30,440 bases of DNA from Nemertoderma westbladi. Its lineage: Eukaryota > Xenacoelomorpha > Nemertodermatida > Nemertodermatidae. Under the pieces are notes generated by a model, which had not been told where the DNA came from, searched no databases, and saw nothing but the letters and a program-made list of their open reading frames with translations. The position numbers and the translations under genes are program-made. Below are positions 24,301-28,599 of the stretch, piece after piece; the stretch's first letter is position 1; every line of letters begins with the position of its first letter. The DNA lies in contig JAUCBJ010000531.1 in assembly GCA_032718475.1 (NCBI GenBank), positions 1-30,440 of the forward strand. The letters are read 5' to 3'.

Positions 24301-27300
24301 GCCGTAATTGGTGTGTGTCACTGTAGGCCGAGATAGATTATAGTGTCACTGAATGCCGAATTACGTGTGTGTCACTTTAGGCCGAAATAGATTGGTGTTA
24401 CTGAAGGCCGAAATACGTGTGTGTCACTAAAGGCCGTAATTGGTGTGTCTCAAAGTAGTGCCGGAATAGGTTTGTATCACTGAAGGCCTACGTGTGTGTC
24501 ACTGTAGGCCGAAATAGATTCGTTTTATTGAAGGCCGAAATACCTGTGTGTAACTGAAGGCCGTAATTGGTGTGTGTCACTGTAGGCCGAGATAGGTTTG
24601 TGTCACTGAAGGCTGTAATAGGTGTGTGTCACTGTAGGCCGAGATAGGTTTGTGTCACTGAAGGCCGTAATTGGTGTGTGTCGCTGGAGGCCGAAATAGG
24701 TTAGGGTTACTGAAGGCCGAAATACGTGTGTGTCACTGAAGGCCGTAATTGGTGTGTGTCACTGTAGGCCGAGATAGATTATAGTGTCACTGAAGGCCGA
24801 ATTACGTGTGTGTCACTGAAGGCCGTAATTGGTGTGTGTCACTGTAGGCCTGGATAGGTTTGTGTCACTGAAGACCGTAATTGGTGTGTGTCACTGTAGG
24901 CCGAAATATATTAGTGTTTCTGAAGGCCGAAATACGTGTGTGGCACTGAAGGCCGTAATTGGTGTGTGTCACTGTAGGCCGAGATAGATTAGTGTCACTG
25001 AATGCCGAAATACGTGTGTGTCACTTAAGGCCGAAATAGATTAGTAAATACGTTTTTGGCGAAATTTGTTAGTTAAGCCGAAATGTTCGGGCCGATTTAG
25101 GATAAAGCCGAAATAGGTTCTCATGTTGCTGATCAGTGTTGATTTTCCGACTGCAATAAATCAGTCTTACTATTTAGGTCGATATAGGTGTTTATGCTAA
25201 GCTGAAAAAAAGTGTTAATAAATTATAGGCCGAAATGTTTGTTTATGTATAGGCCAAAATAGTTTTTTTAGTGGTGTATGTTATTAAAAAGCCGAAATGG
25301 GGAGATGTTGCGGTGCAGTGCATGGTAGGTAGCTAAATAATTAACCAATTTTTGTTTATTAGACCTGCGAAATCGAGGATTCCCAAGAGATTCGTAAAGA
25401 CCCACGTTCAGAAGCAACGAGAACAGCTGCAACAACTCCACGCGAGTCATAAGAAGCAACTCGAGACTAGAAAGTTGGCAGCGCAGGAGATTGCCAAGGG
25501 TCTGCCGCTGGATCAACAGGATAAGTACCTTAAAGATGTTGACACGCAGATCAATGAGGAGTTCCACAACATGTACAATAAAATATTTAAAGACATCATG
25601 AGGTTCAAGCGTTCTACGGATTCCAGGTTGATTGCAGACGTGGAGGATTCATCGAGCGAATGCGAACCGAACAACGAACAGCTTCCGTTGTTGCCTCGCG
25701 TTGTTTGTCTTTCATTGACTCGCAGTTTGGTGGATCTACTCCTCTCCATGGACTACTCGTGCCACTGCGATCTCGCGCTCACAGTCTGCAAAGTCACAGC
25801 CCGGCTGTGTGTCGCCACCCAGCCCAGCGTATCCCTCGCCGAGCTCATAGCCAACGACGAGAATCTTCCCGACTCCGGTAAACTCGCTCAGCTGCTGTCT
25901 GTAGTTACGGGGTCTCTGTTATCCGCACCATTGCCGTGGTTGCGGCACGCTACGGGTTGCCTTGTGTTAAGCGTGTTGGATGGAGAGATGGATGTCTGTA
26001 GAGGGAAGAGGGTGTCCACCGTGGACGCGGTTGGAGGGAAGCGACAGTGGCGGGTTAGGGATGTGCCCGCCGTTCCTCCAGTGGGCGACCTAAATCCTGC
26101 AGCGGAAGCTGACTTCCCCCATCTCGCATCAGACCCGCACCACTCCTCCCAGAATGTTTCAATGGCAGATCCACACCCCTTAACAGACACTGTCCCAGTT
26201 TCAGACACACATCCAGCACAGGACACACACCCTACCTCGAATACACAGCCATCAGCAGATCAGCATCTCTCATCGAACTCACTACCATTGGTAGACCCTT
26301 GTCCCTCTTCTGACACCAATACAACCGGATCAGCATCCCTCGTCGCACCTTTTGATGCCCCAACATCACCAACCCCAGGTCGAACCAGATTCCCATGCCT
26401 GGAGACAATGCCAACATCTGCGATGGGCCAGCATTCAGTATTAAACACCAATACATATCTTCCCGCATCTGACACCAGTACAAACAATGGACCATCATCA
26501 TCCCCCAGTAACCCGCGGGAGACACGCTTTCCGCCTTTGGTATCAATACTGCCATCGGCGAAGATCACAGATTCAGAGTTGGAGTGCGATCCGTCTCACC
26601 CCCTTACCGCGTACATTTCGCAAACAATCGACAAAATTGCACAGAAATCACAAATTGAGCCATTGAGTGTTGCTCCTTCTACAAGTGATGCCTCTCCAAT
26701 ATTCGACGTGGCTTCTTCTTCAACTGATGATGTGATCTCCCAAACTGATACTGTTTTCTCTCACACGATATCTCCATTCGAATACGGCTTTCCGTATTCG
26801 ATAGATGTATCTCGTGTTGACGATATGGCCTCTCCTTCTCCGGGTATAGGCAGTGTTGAAACATCTGGTGATGTAAGGTCGCCAACCGACGATGTTGTTT
26901 CTCAACCTGATGACGGTGTGTATGAAGCTGGTTGCGCAGGTTCTCCGAGCACTAACACCGCGGACATCTCATTAGGTCAACCGGCTCCTGATATTGACCG
27001 TGCCTCTGGCAGTGAGTCTGCCACCGCCGATGCACCAGATCATTCTGCCGACATCGTCTCCAATGACATCTACGATATTGTCAGCAGCATACTTGGCCTG
27101 GAAGACACTTCCGACAGTGCAGGTACGGACGCGGGGCCGGGGTTCGTGGAGCAGTGCGTCTGCGTGTCGACCGCGATGGACTACAGGGTAGAGATCGGTC
27201 TGCTCTATAGGGTGGAGAACCTGCTCCGTATGGAACAGATGTTGTACCACAGCGCTATGCTGCACCGCGCTAGCCAACCTACGACGCTACCCCAACTACA

Positions 27301-27814
27301 GACCCAAAACGCGTCCATACCAGGTTACGCATCCTCTACAGACTTTATACAAACTGCTTTCAAAGCTATTCTCCGAGACACAACCAATTTATCTTCCTCA
27401 AATTTTGAAAACTTACTTTCATTTTGGATCAAAGCGAACGGCTGCGTGGACTACAAGTTTAAGGAGCGTTACCCCGTGAGTCCCCCACCAATTAGCCTCG
27501 ACCTCACAGCTATCATCTCCATCATGAACTTCCTCTACACGCACTCTTCCCTCGAGCTTTCTCTTTGGACCACCGCCTTCATTGTGATCGGGTGCGTCTG
27601 TGGTAACAAACTATCCCCCGATAGCTCGTCCACTATCGCCCAAGCCGTGGTTCCTTTTCCCTGCTTCTCCCGTATGTTGATTCGCTTTCTGAGTCGCGGA
27701 GTTCCAGAGATTGGCCCCACAGCGGTGAGGGCCTTGGAAGACCTACTCGATCAATTATCCACCAACGTAGACCTCTCAGCAAAGTGTGACCCCTTCAGAG
27801 ACGCATTGCTCCAG
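145..27814 (+). CDS. BIRC6: BIRC6/BRUCE-like giant IAP ubiquitin ligase, central part, nine exons (partial at both ends)
   Basis: Joining 145-322, 577-700, 1023-1217, 5853-6057, 8948-9143, 11572-13364, 13952-14137, 15889-19409 and 25363-27814 gives 8850 nt, exactly 2950 codons without a stop. Every junction is GT..AG and every phase agrees. BIRC6 is known as a very large cytosolic, membrane-associated protein that binds caspases and SMAC through its BIR domain and ubiquitinates targets through a C-terminal UBC domain. The BIR domain, the WD-like segment, the ...TPRFTATVP..CW.EV... segment, the ...SLHWYFVLL... segment, the discoidin-like fold and the GPTA..AL segment occur in the same order as I recall for vertebrate BIRC6. 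About 2950 residues here use only nine exons, far fewer than the many small exons of the vertebrate gene. The start codon, the UBL and the UBC lie outside. Orthology is inferred from recognised segments, not from a search. Confidence 0.9.
323..1022 (+). other. Introns 1 and 2 (323-576 and 701-1022), no further feature seen
   Basis: Both introns are AT-rich and short (254 and 322 bp). Apart from splice signals I see no gene, repeat array or element in them. The exon 577-700 lies between. Confidence 0.6.
577..700 (+). CDS. BIRC6: BIRC6-like exon 2 in window (linker before BIR)
   Basis: The acceptor is ttttattatag (AG at 575-576), and the donor GTTAGT begins at 701. The exon completes the split codon of exon 1 (G+GC) and encodes a Ser/Asn-rich stretch followed by FLPTIGALLNRLLELDQ, probably the helix before the BIR domain. 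It ends with two bases of a codon that the next exon completes. An alternative acceptor ttaatatttgcag (exon start 544) is also in frame and would add 11 residues. I prefer 577 because the linker length then fits BIRC6 better, but 544 is the stronger-looking site and both may be used. Confidence 0.7.
1023..1217 (+). CDS. BIRC6: BIRC6-like exon 3 in window: first two thirds of the BIR domain
   Basis: This exon encodes RRETFTSWPHMGYKWALPDAM, then AAGFYHHP and GEDRALCFCCHVSLITWE, the hallmark of a BIR zinc finger and close to the BIRC6 subtype. It supplies the first zinc-ligand pair, C149 and C152 of the partial protein (CFCC). The acceptor is tcccttttttag (AG 1021-1022) and the exon opens with the third base of a split Gly codon. 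The donor is G|GTTAGT at 1218, splitting the Trp codon of DEPW. The remaining zinc ligands lie 4.6 kb downstream on the next exon. Confidence 0.93.
1271..1360 (+). mobile_element. tRNA-derived SINE head (probable)
   Basis: The sequence ggggctagctcagttggtcg (1271-1290) matches the 5' end and A box of a tRNA. A degenerate B-box-like gatatcgaac lies at 1345-1354, further away than in a true tRNA gene. No cloverleaf could be closed, so this is a SINE-like relic rather than a functional tRNA. The GC-rich gccgga-rich stretch at 1395-1475 may be its body. Confidence 0.5.
1735..1882. repeat. Imperfect inverted repeat / foldback
   Basis: The left arm has gacgag..agcgtttc (1735-1756) and tatcaccagc (1785-1794). 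The right arm has the complements gctggtgatg (1842-1851) and gaaacgctctcgtc (1862-1875), continuing into tacttcc. Gaps differ between the arms, so this is an imperfect foldback, possibly a short MITE-like element. No target duplication could be fixed. The rest of the intron up to the LINE (about 1890-2460) is AT-rich, with nothing else recognised. Confidence 0.5.
2446..2814 (-). pseudogene. Frameshifted C-terminal part of the LINE reverse transcriptase
   Basis: This frame carries the thumb/connection motif VDDFQYLGSWIESS, then FVRATVESVFLYGGETWTLT and DGCYTRLL, which normally follow the FADD box in the same protein. It is shifted by one base relative to the upstream ORF. After TRLL the sequence leaves the usual family pattern and runs at once into the (TAG)n tail. 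About 90 C-terminal residues that are present in the related fragments at 10734-11093 and 19900-20288 are therefore absent: either this copy has a 3' deletion or it is another subfamily. Confidence 0.75.
2466..5720 (-). mobile_element. RTE-like non-LTR retrotransposon (LINE), antisense in intron 3
   Basis: A single long ORF carries an APE-type endonuclease followed by a reverse transcriptase. There is almost no 3' UTR, and the element ends in a (TAG)n tail on the element strand (ctactactactacta on the + strand at 2466-2480). Total length of about 3.2 kb, one ORF and a microsatellite tail are typical of the RTE group, though I cannot fix the clade without a tree. The 5' boundary near 5720 is a guess based on where GC content drops. 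A hairpin (tatttagttga at 5564-5574 with tcaactaaata at 5598-5608) lies in the probable 5' UTR. No target-site duplication was found. The insertion separates the two halves of the BIR domain by 4.6 kb but sits wholly within the intron. Confidence 0.85.
2811..5228 (-). CDS. LINE endonuclease-reverse transcriptase ORF (805 codons, then frameshift)
   Basis: The N-terminal half (about residues 55-300) is an exonuclease-endonuclease-phosphatase fold: TMNARTLK, the catalytic QEHR at 89-92, GDLNAQIG from 202, and GSDHR at 291-295. These enzymes nick target DNA to prime insertion. The reverse transcriptase follows: TGLDEIPAEVWK, NYRGICLL, QNGFRPSRST, FVDFKKAFDSI, GVLQGDTLAPLIF and the catalytic FADD at 767-770, all intact. 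The frame fails after residue 798 because one base appears to be missing near 2836; the protein then continues in another frame. Start 5228 is the first ATG of the open frame, and a spurious extra N-terminus is possible. Databases often mislabel such ORFs as craniofacial development protein 2-like. It is not a host gene and probably not active in this copy. Confidence 0.88.
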   Translation of the reverse strand: MSMRTIQEKYRLGRRPGQQGPRPSVVHHAGVDKLATGTEDREERRTNLLKWIKTLKIATMNARTLKAQSKQGDMVALAMEYNIDIICIQEHRICHEDTAMKYNDIGNGWTLVTSSAVRNSANASIGGVGILLSPFALKTLHNIESINSRVMIATFDGNPKTTVICCYSPTNAPEPEQAVKFYEELTGLIKDIPKHNVKVIAGDLNAQIGPEDIKGYTYNTSSNRNGYLLLDLMEECELIPTNNTFEKSKGKLWTFQYSNGTKAQLDYILINKKWRNSMINCEAYSSFNLIGSDHRIVTAEIRLSLRASKPRTSKQINYDWEKLRTDNAVKDAYTVEVQNHFEALRSMDENQSTDSIYQNIITAHKESAKRHIPQKPKRKQYAPWQNSEVTCKREDLKIAYKVKTEQPTTENINKVEKAKDDLKLAYNISQEKYIQDKTEAITTTHIQQQSRLTWQTVNEVSGRKGCAKGRLKADSPEERVGKWKNHFSNLLGQPPNIEVSPTRKIYDKTLPIETGDFTPAELQRSIKSMSNNKATGLDEIPAEVWKTGVLNRPLLNVCNRMLKGEKPPPIWTKGQLKPLPKKGDLGIPTNYRGICLLVVAAKIYNKMILYRIRPHIEKLLRKSQNGFRPSRSTIAQILALRRLIEGIKSKNLPAVMTFVDFKKAFDSIHRGKMLEIIRAYGIPEVIVAGIGLLYCDTEAQVLSPDGETEFFSILAGVLQGDTLAPLIFVIVLDYAMRTATKGEDLGFTLRERRSSRYPATTVTDTDFADDIALLSNTLADAQLLLNKVERAAKEVGLQMLPRPNS
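5853..6057 (+). CDS. BIRC6: BIRC6-like exon 4 in window: end of BIR domain plus WD-like strand
   Basis: The exon starts after acceptor acctaaag, and its first base completes the Trp codon of exon 3 to read DEPW-SEHERHQPNCPFV. This supplies zinc ligands H169 and C176, so the complete finger fits CX2CX16HX6C and should be able to bind zinc. The rest reads ILSTSTYDRVIATGSADGHVTVWDTRVLFQ, a WD-repeat blade ending in VWD. It ends in phase 0 at CAG|GTAGCT. It is too short and starts too abruptly to have been found by start-codon logic; the splice phase and BIR continuity define it. Confidence 0.93.
6290..6468 (+). repeat. Dispersed repeat copy A (inverted relative to copy at 10125-10285)
   Basis: Shared blocks with the reverse complement of 10125-10285 are gggatactg.gata.ctacc, gcagctc.taaatctat, atacaacg, and tcttctatatagttat followed by gatggcggaaacatt. 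The copies have diverged by small indels. A simple ctgt-rich tract lies just upstream at 6225-6255. It is probably a non-autonomous element, family unknown. Confidence 0.7.
6697..6713 (+). repeat. Poly-G tract
   Basis: This is an uninterrupted run of 17 G in intron 4. Its length may be affected by sequencing error. The surrounding intron (6469-6870) shows nothing else recognisable. Confidence 0.8.
6873..8312 (+). repeat. Minisatellite, 23-bp unit, about 62 copies (intron 4)
   Basis: The unit tggtgtatagaactgggaag plus tgc is repeated head-to-tail with near-perfect identity from about 6885 to 8160. Divergent or indel-bearing units are concentrated at the 3' edge (8170-8310), with a few substitutions near 6950 and 7160. 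The homogeneous core with decayed edges suggests recent expansion or gene conversion. The 23-bp unit is not a multiple of three, yet it is free of stops on the minus strand, giving a fortuitous 407-codon ORF. Confidence 0.95.
8590..8870 (+). repeat. Degenerate CCCCAAAATAAAT-type tandem repeat (intron 4)
   Basis: Loosely periodic blocks such as caccaaaataaat, ccccaaaataac and cccccaaaattaat recur roughly every 20-30 bases. Copies are too diverged to define a unit, and it looks like an old decayed array. The stretch 8313-8590 before it is AT-rich with no other feature. Confidence 0.55.
8948..9143 (+). CDS. BIRC6: BIRC6-like exon 5 in window (propeller segment)
   Basis: The acceptor is aatattttag (AG 8946-8947), and the exon opens in phase 0 as SHAEFVIEPGVRLDALSVV, matching the K-VHL-FEI..-YDP position that follows the WD blade in BIRC6. 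It continues through an acidic, Thr-rich stretch to GTPQLLVYQVPCLKQFA and ends at CAG|GTAGAT with one base of a codon left over. The vertebrate protein has a much longer disordered insert here, so this copy is compact. No catalytic motif is expected in this segment. Confidence 0.82.
9208..9227 (+). repeat. Poly-C tract
   Basis: About 20 consecutive C lie in intron 5, just after the exon ending at 9143. The following intron (9230-9780) is AT-rich with no recognised feature. Confidence 0.8.
9794..9838 (-). mobile_element. tRNA-like SINE remnant (T-arm half)
   Basis: Read on the minus strand, acttccaacccggaggtcag followed by cagttcgatcccc looks like the anticodon arm, variable loop and B box of a tRNA. 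No A box or acceptor stem could be found on the expected side, so it appears 5'-truncated. This is a SINE relic, not a tRNA gene. Confidence 0.5.
10125..10285 (-). repeat. Dispersed repeat copy B (inverted relative to 6290-6468)
   Basis: The reverse complement shares the same ordered blocks as copy A: gggatactgagatatctacc, gcagctcataaatctat, atacaacggag, cttctatatagttatta and atggcggaaacatt. The two copies lie in neighbouring introns in opposite orientation, and the exon 8948-9143 lies between them. Confidence 0.7.
10344..11287. mobile_element. Non-autonomous DNA transposon (MITE-like, PIF/Harbinger-type by TSD), with nested LINE fragment
   Basis: The ends are perfect 25-bp terminal inverted repeats (10344-10368 and 11263-11287) that begin ggggccatcc and contain tgacgtca. 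The trinucleotide TTA flanks both sides (10341-10343 and 11288-11290). A TTA duplication with GG-starting inverted repeats suggests PIF/Harbinger; a TA-duplicating family is the alternative. G-rich runs lie just inside both ends (10375-10435 and 11216-11235). No transposase is seen. A LINE 3' fragment occupies 10734-11093, so the element itself would be about 0.6 kb. Confidence 0.8.
10734..11093 (-). mobile_element. 5'-truncated LINE fragment (3' end with TAG tail) nested in the DNA transposon
   Basis: The minus strand encodes LRFAGHCFRREDQPVHYLVLWQPHG, then GGQPITFLRRILKDTGLEDADD and LANVMGDRELWRR, the usual C-terminus of RTE-like reverse transcriptases. It ends in gcagctgcaatgcagcatgc and a (TAG)n tail (ctactactag on the + strand at 10736-10745). 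The open frame is 10774-11043. Only the 3' few hundred bases are present, as expected of incomplete reverse transcription. Confidence 0.82.
11338..11403. repeat. Perfect 17-bp inverted repeat (hairpin)
   Basis: The arms aataatgaaaaacactg (11338-11354) and cagtgtttttcattatt (11387-11403) are perfectly complementary, with a 32-base loop. It lies 50 bases beyond the DNA transposon. It could be a tiny foldback element. The rest of intron 5 to 11571 shows nothing else. Confidence 0.75.
11572..13364 (+). CDS. BIRC6: BIRC6-like exon 6 in window, with a 20-unit coding minisatellite
   Basis: The acceptor is attctttttgcag (AG 11570-11571). The first two bases complete an Asp codon, and the frame is open to CAA|GTAAGT at 13365. 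The exon encodes about 597 residues. Early strands such as ESLTPLNCGTHLLVTLVAM and SNLILFKMD match the BIRC6 propeller (SITP..DG.HLLVGL, ..LVLYKM). Residues 534-813 of the partial protein are twenty 14-residue repeats, after which HSLTWCPSLESLCVVDSTARILVL returns to a beta-propeller pattern. The repeat block therefore sits where vertebrate BIRC6 has a flexible insertion between propeller strands. Its GC content is clearly higher than in the flanking introns. Confidence 0.88.
12273..13112 (+). repeat. Coding minisatellite, 20 x 42 bp (14-residue repeat) within exon 6
   Basis: Twenty head-to-tail 42-bp units, all in frame, encode variants of LPATPPLIGQPPDE. Differences between units are mostly single substitutions (Ala/Thr at unit position 3, Gly/Asp/Ser/Ala/Thr at 9, Asp/His at 13) and there are no frame-breaking indels. 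The translated array is Pro-rich with a regular acidic pair, so it is likely an extended, disordered linker. Unit number is likely polymorphic. Confidence 0.95.
13365..13951 (+). other. Intron 6, no repeat array seen
   Basis: This 587-bp AT-rich intron lies between CAA|GTAAGT and ttgcag. The stretch 13680-13815 is richer in GC and could be an old element, but I recognise no family. Confidence 0.55.
13952..14137 (+). CDS. BIRC6: BIRC6-like exon 7 in window
   Basis: This is a 62-codon exon, phase 0 at both ends, between acceptor tttcctttgcag (AG 13950-13951) and donor CAG|GTAAGTC. It encodes LTPRFTATVPSCWLEVDQEH, then RRHPQY and HTRTWKL. These are near-diagnostic for BIRC6, where the same order LTPRFSATVP.CW.EV..E..RRHPQ...HTRTWKL is known. 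The vertebrate His/Gln-rich stretch between the two motifs is shorter here. Because it is a symmetrical exon, skipping it would keep the frame. Confidence 0.92.
14345..15517 (+). repeat. Minisatellite, 63-bp unit, about 18 copies (intron 7)
   Basis: Each unit reads roughly gggtttactgtggaagatc, then accatggtggtgaacaggc, attcctttaggaaacagagt and ggac. Unit types (ggtcacc or gatcgac; tgatgaac or tggtgaac) recur in blocks. A variant with a 5-bp insertion (ggtgaagtgaacagg) occurs at about 14963 and 15220, a spacing of 4 units + 5 bp, showing segmental duplication of a four-unit block. The 63-bp length keeps a fortuitous frame open on the + strand. The array is skipped by the phase-0 splice 14137 to 15889. 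Confidence 0.93.
15518..15670 (+). mobile_element. 5'-truncated LINE fragment with TAG tail at the end of the 63-bp array
   Basis: The fragment starts within cactggcctagaagatgcgg and runs through ctagcaaatgtcatggg, agttgtggcg and gacaagccggcacagcattc to a (TAG)n-type tail (gtagtagtagt, 15658-15668). It is the same family as 10734-11093 and 19900-20288. It has lost 8 bases after atgtcatggg and gained an AT-rich stretch near 15608-15632. No intact frame remains. The remaining intron 15670-15888 has no recognised feature. Confidence 0.82.
15889..19409 (+). CDS. BIRC6: BIRC6-like exon 8 in window (3.5 kb; helical region and discoidin-like beta-sandwich)
   Basis: The acceptor is atctttccatag (AG 15887-15888). 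The frame is open from GAC CAC CTT at 15889 through to the donor AG|GTTAGG at 19410, about 1173 codons. It opens with HLIEIVLPRTSSVAHIDFNF, the BIRC6 beta-sandwich that follows TWKL. It then runs through a helical region (DVINWIAAMHS, SLHWYFVLLTTLKD, GLLEVEPLSFT), a long Ser/Pro/Gly-rich linker, and a second beta-sandwich from about residue 1703 to 1807 (VIDRLHGGARR, LGQPVLLTDVFIPACPELASLS, IKLTMIG). It ends in helical repeats (LCIASTSQLRVATGLFL, WWGDF). A 3.5-kb internal exon is exceptionally long for this gene, which suggests intron loss. Its last 8 bases belong to the repeat pattern of the following intron. Confidence 0.93.
19402..25060 (+). repeat. 5.6-kb minisatellite of about 26-bp units seeded at the exon 8 splice donor (intron 8)
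   Basis: Monomers of about 26 bp of the type gtgtcactgaaggccgaaat plus acgtgt alternate with variants ending aataggttagt, accgtaattggtgt or gagataggttt. There are roughly 200 copies. The first copy includes the last 8 exon bases and the donor (cgaaatag|gttagg, then ttactgaaggccgaaatacg). Higher-order repeats are visible: 182 bp (20415/20597), 944 bp (22151/23095 and 22863/23807), 1200 bp (20951/22151) and 441 bp (24010/24451). The array is interrupted by a LINE fragment at about 19900-20288. Confidence 0.95.
19900..20288 (+). mobile_element. 5'-truncated LINE fragment with TAG tail inside the 26-bp array
   Basis: Array sequence breaks off at about 19895 and resumes after ctagtagtagtagg (20275-20288). 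The insert carries aagaatgctacgccgggttc, cgcctccgctttgcaggaca, and codons for QPVHNLVLWQPHGVNKHGGQ followed by ILKDTGLEADDLANVMGDRELWR, then gcagctgcaatgcagcatgc and the (TAG)n tail. A frame break follows GHC. It is the longest of the three 3' fragments of this LINE family here. Confidence 0.85.
25061..25362 (+). repeat. Decayed 3' edge of the 26-bp array
   Basis: Isolated motifs such as agccgaaatgttcgggccg, aggtcgatatagg, taggccgaaatg and aaaagccgaaatgg persist among AT-rich sequence up to about 25300. They show that the array once reached further towards the acceptor at 25361-25362. The decay contrasts with the near-consensus copy at the 5' donor end. Confidence 0.75.
25363..27814 (+). CDS. 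BIRC6: BIRC6-like exon 9 in window (coiled coil, acidic linker, armadillo-like segment)
   Basis: The acceptor is tttttgtttattag (AG 25361-25362). Its first base completes the AG|A Arg codon across the 5.9-kb intron. It opens with a basic, Gln/Lys/Glu-rich coiled coil (KTHVQKQREQLQQLHASHKKQL), matching RK.RKQLVHHKQQLN in BIRC6, and continues with SLVDLLLSMDYSCHCDLALTVCKV, close to LVLFLLSMDFTCHADLLLFVCKV. A long low-complexity Ser/Thr/Pro/Asp stretch from about 26090 to 27130 contains loose SDTHP-type repeats. The helical region RVEIGLLYRVENLLRMEQML and EIGPTAVRALEDLLDQL then follows. It ends in phase 0 at CAG|GTTAGT, and the gene continues outside the window. Confidence 0.93.
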
Positions 27815-27995
27815 GTTAGTTTAGTGTACAACATACACCTTCCTTATGTATGACCCATTTACACCTTAACGGCATTTATGGGTCGCTTAAGCCCTTAAAT
27901 TTATCAGAATATAATGGTTGACTCTTGACTAAATCCCTTTATTTATAATCAATGGATACACTATACACTTTGAATTCTCCGATATGAGTGGAATA

Positions 27996-28512
27996 AGCAC
28001 AAAATACAATAAACTGGAATAAGCACAATAATACAGTAAACTGTAATAAGCACAATAATGCAATAAACTGGAATAAGCACAATAATACAATAAACTGGAA
28101 TAAGCACAATAATACAATCAACTGGAATAAGCACAATAATACAATCAACTGGAATAAGCACAATAATACAGTAAACTGGAATAAGCACAATAATACAATA
28201 AACTGGACTAAGCACAATAATAAAGTAACTGGAATAAGCACAATAATACAATAAACTGGACTAAGCAGTAAGCACAATAATACAATAAACTGGACTAAGC
28301 ACAATAATACAATAAACTGGACTAAGCACAATTACAATAAACTGGACTAAGCAGTAAGCACAATAATACAATAAACTGGACTAAGCACAATAATACAATA
28401 AACTGGACTAAGCAGTAAGCACAATAATACAATAATCTGGACTAAGCACAATAATACAATAAACTGGACTAAGCAGTAAGCACAATAATACAATAAACTG
28501 AGCTAAGCACAA
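27996..28512 (+). repeat. Minisatellite, 27-bp unit with 34-bp variants (intron 9)
   Basis: The unit actggaataagcacaataat plus acaataa is repeated about 17 times. In the second half ggaataag becomes ggactaag and a duplicated agcagta insert gives 34-bp units. The stretch 27815-27995 before it is ordinary AT-rich intron. Confidence 0.93.
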
Positions 28513-28599
28513 TTGAGAAGGAAAGGGTGGAAATCACAGAAATCAGACAGAAAATATACCAACAGATGGAAAATGTAAGTAAATCAAAATTAGTTTCGG

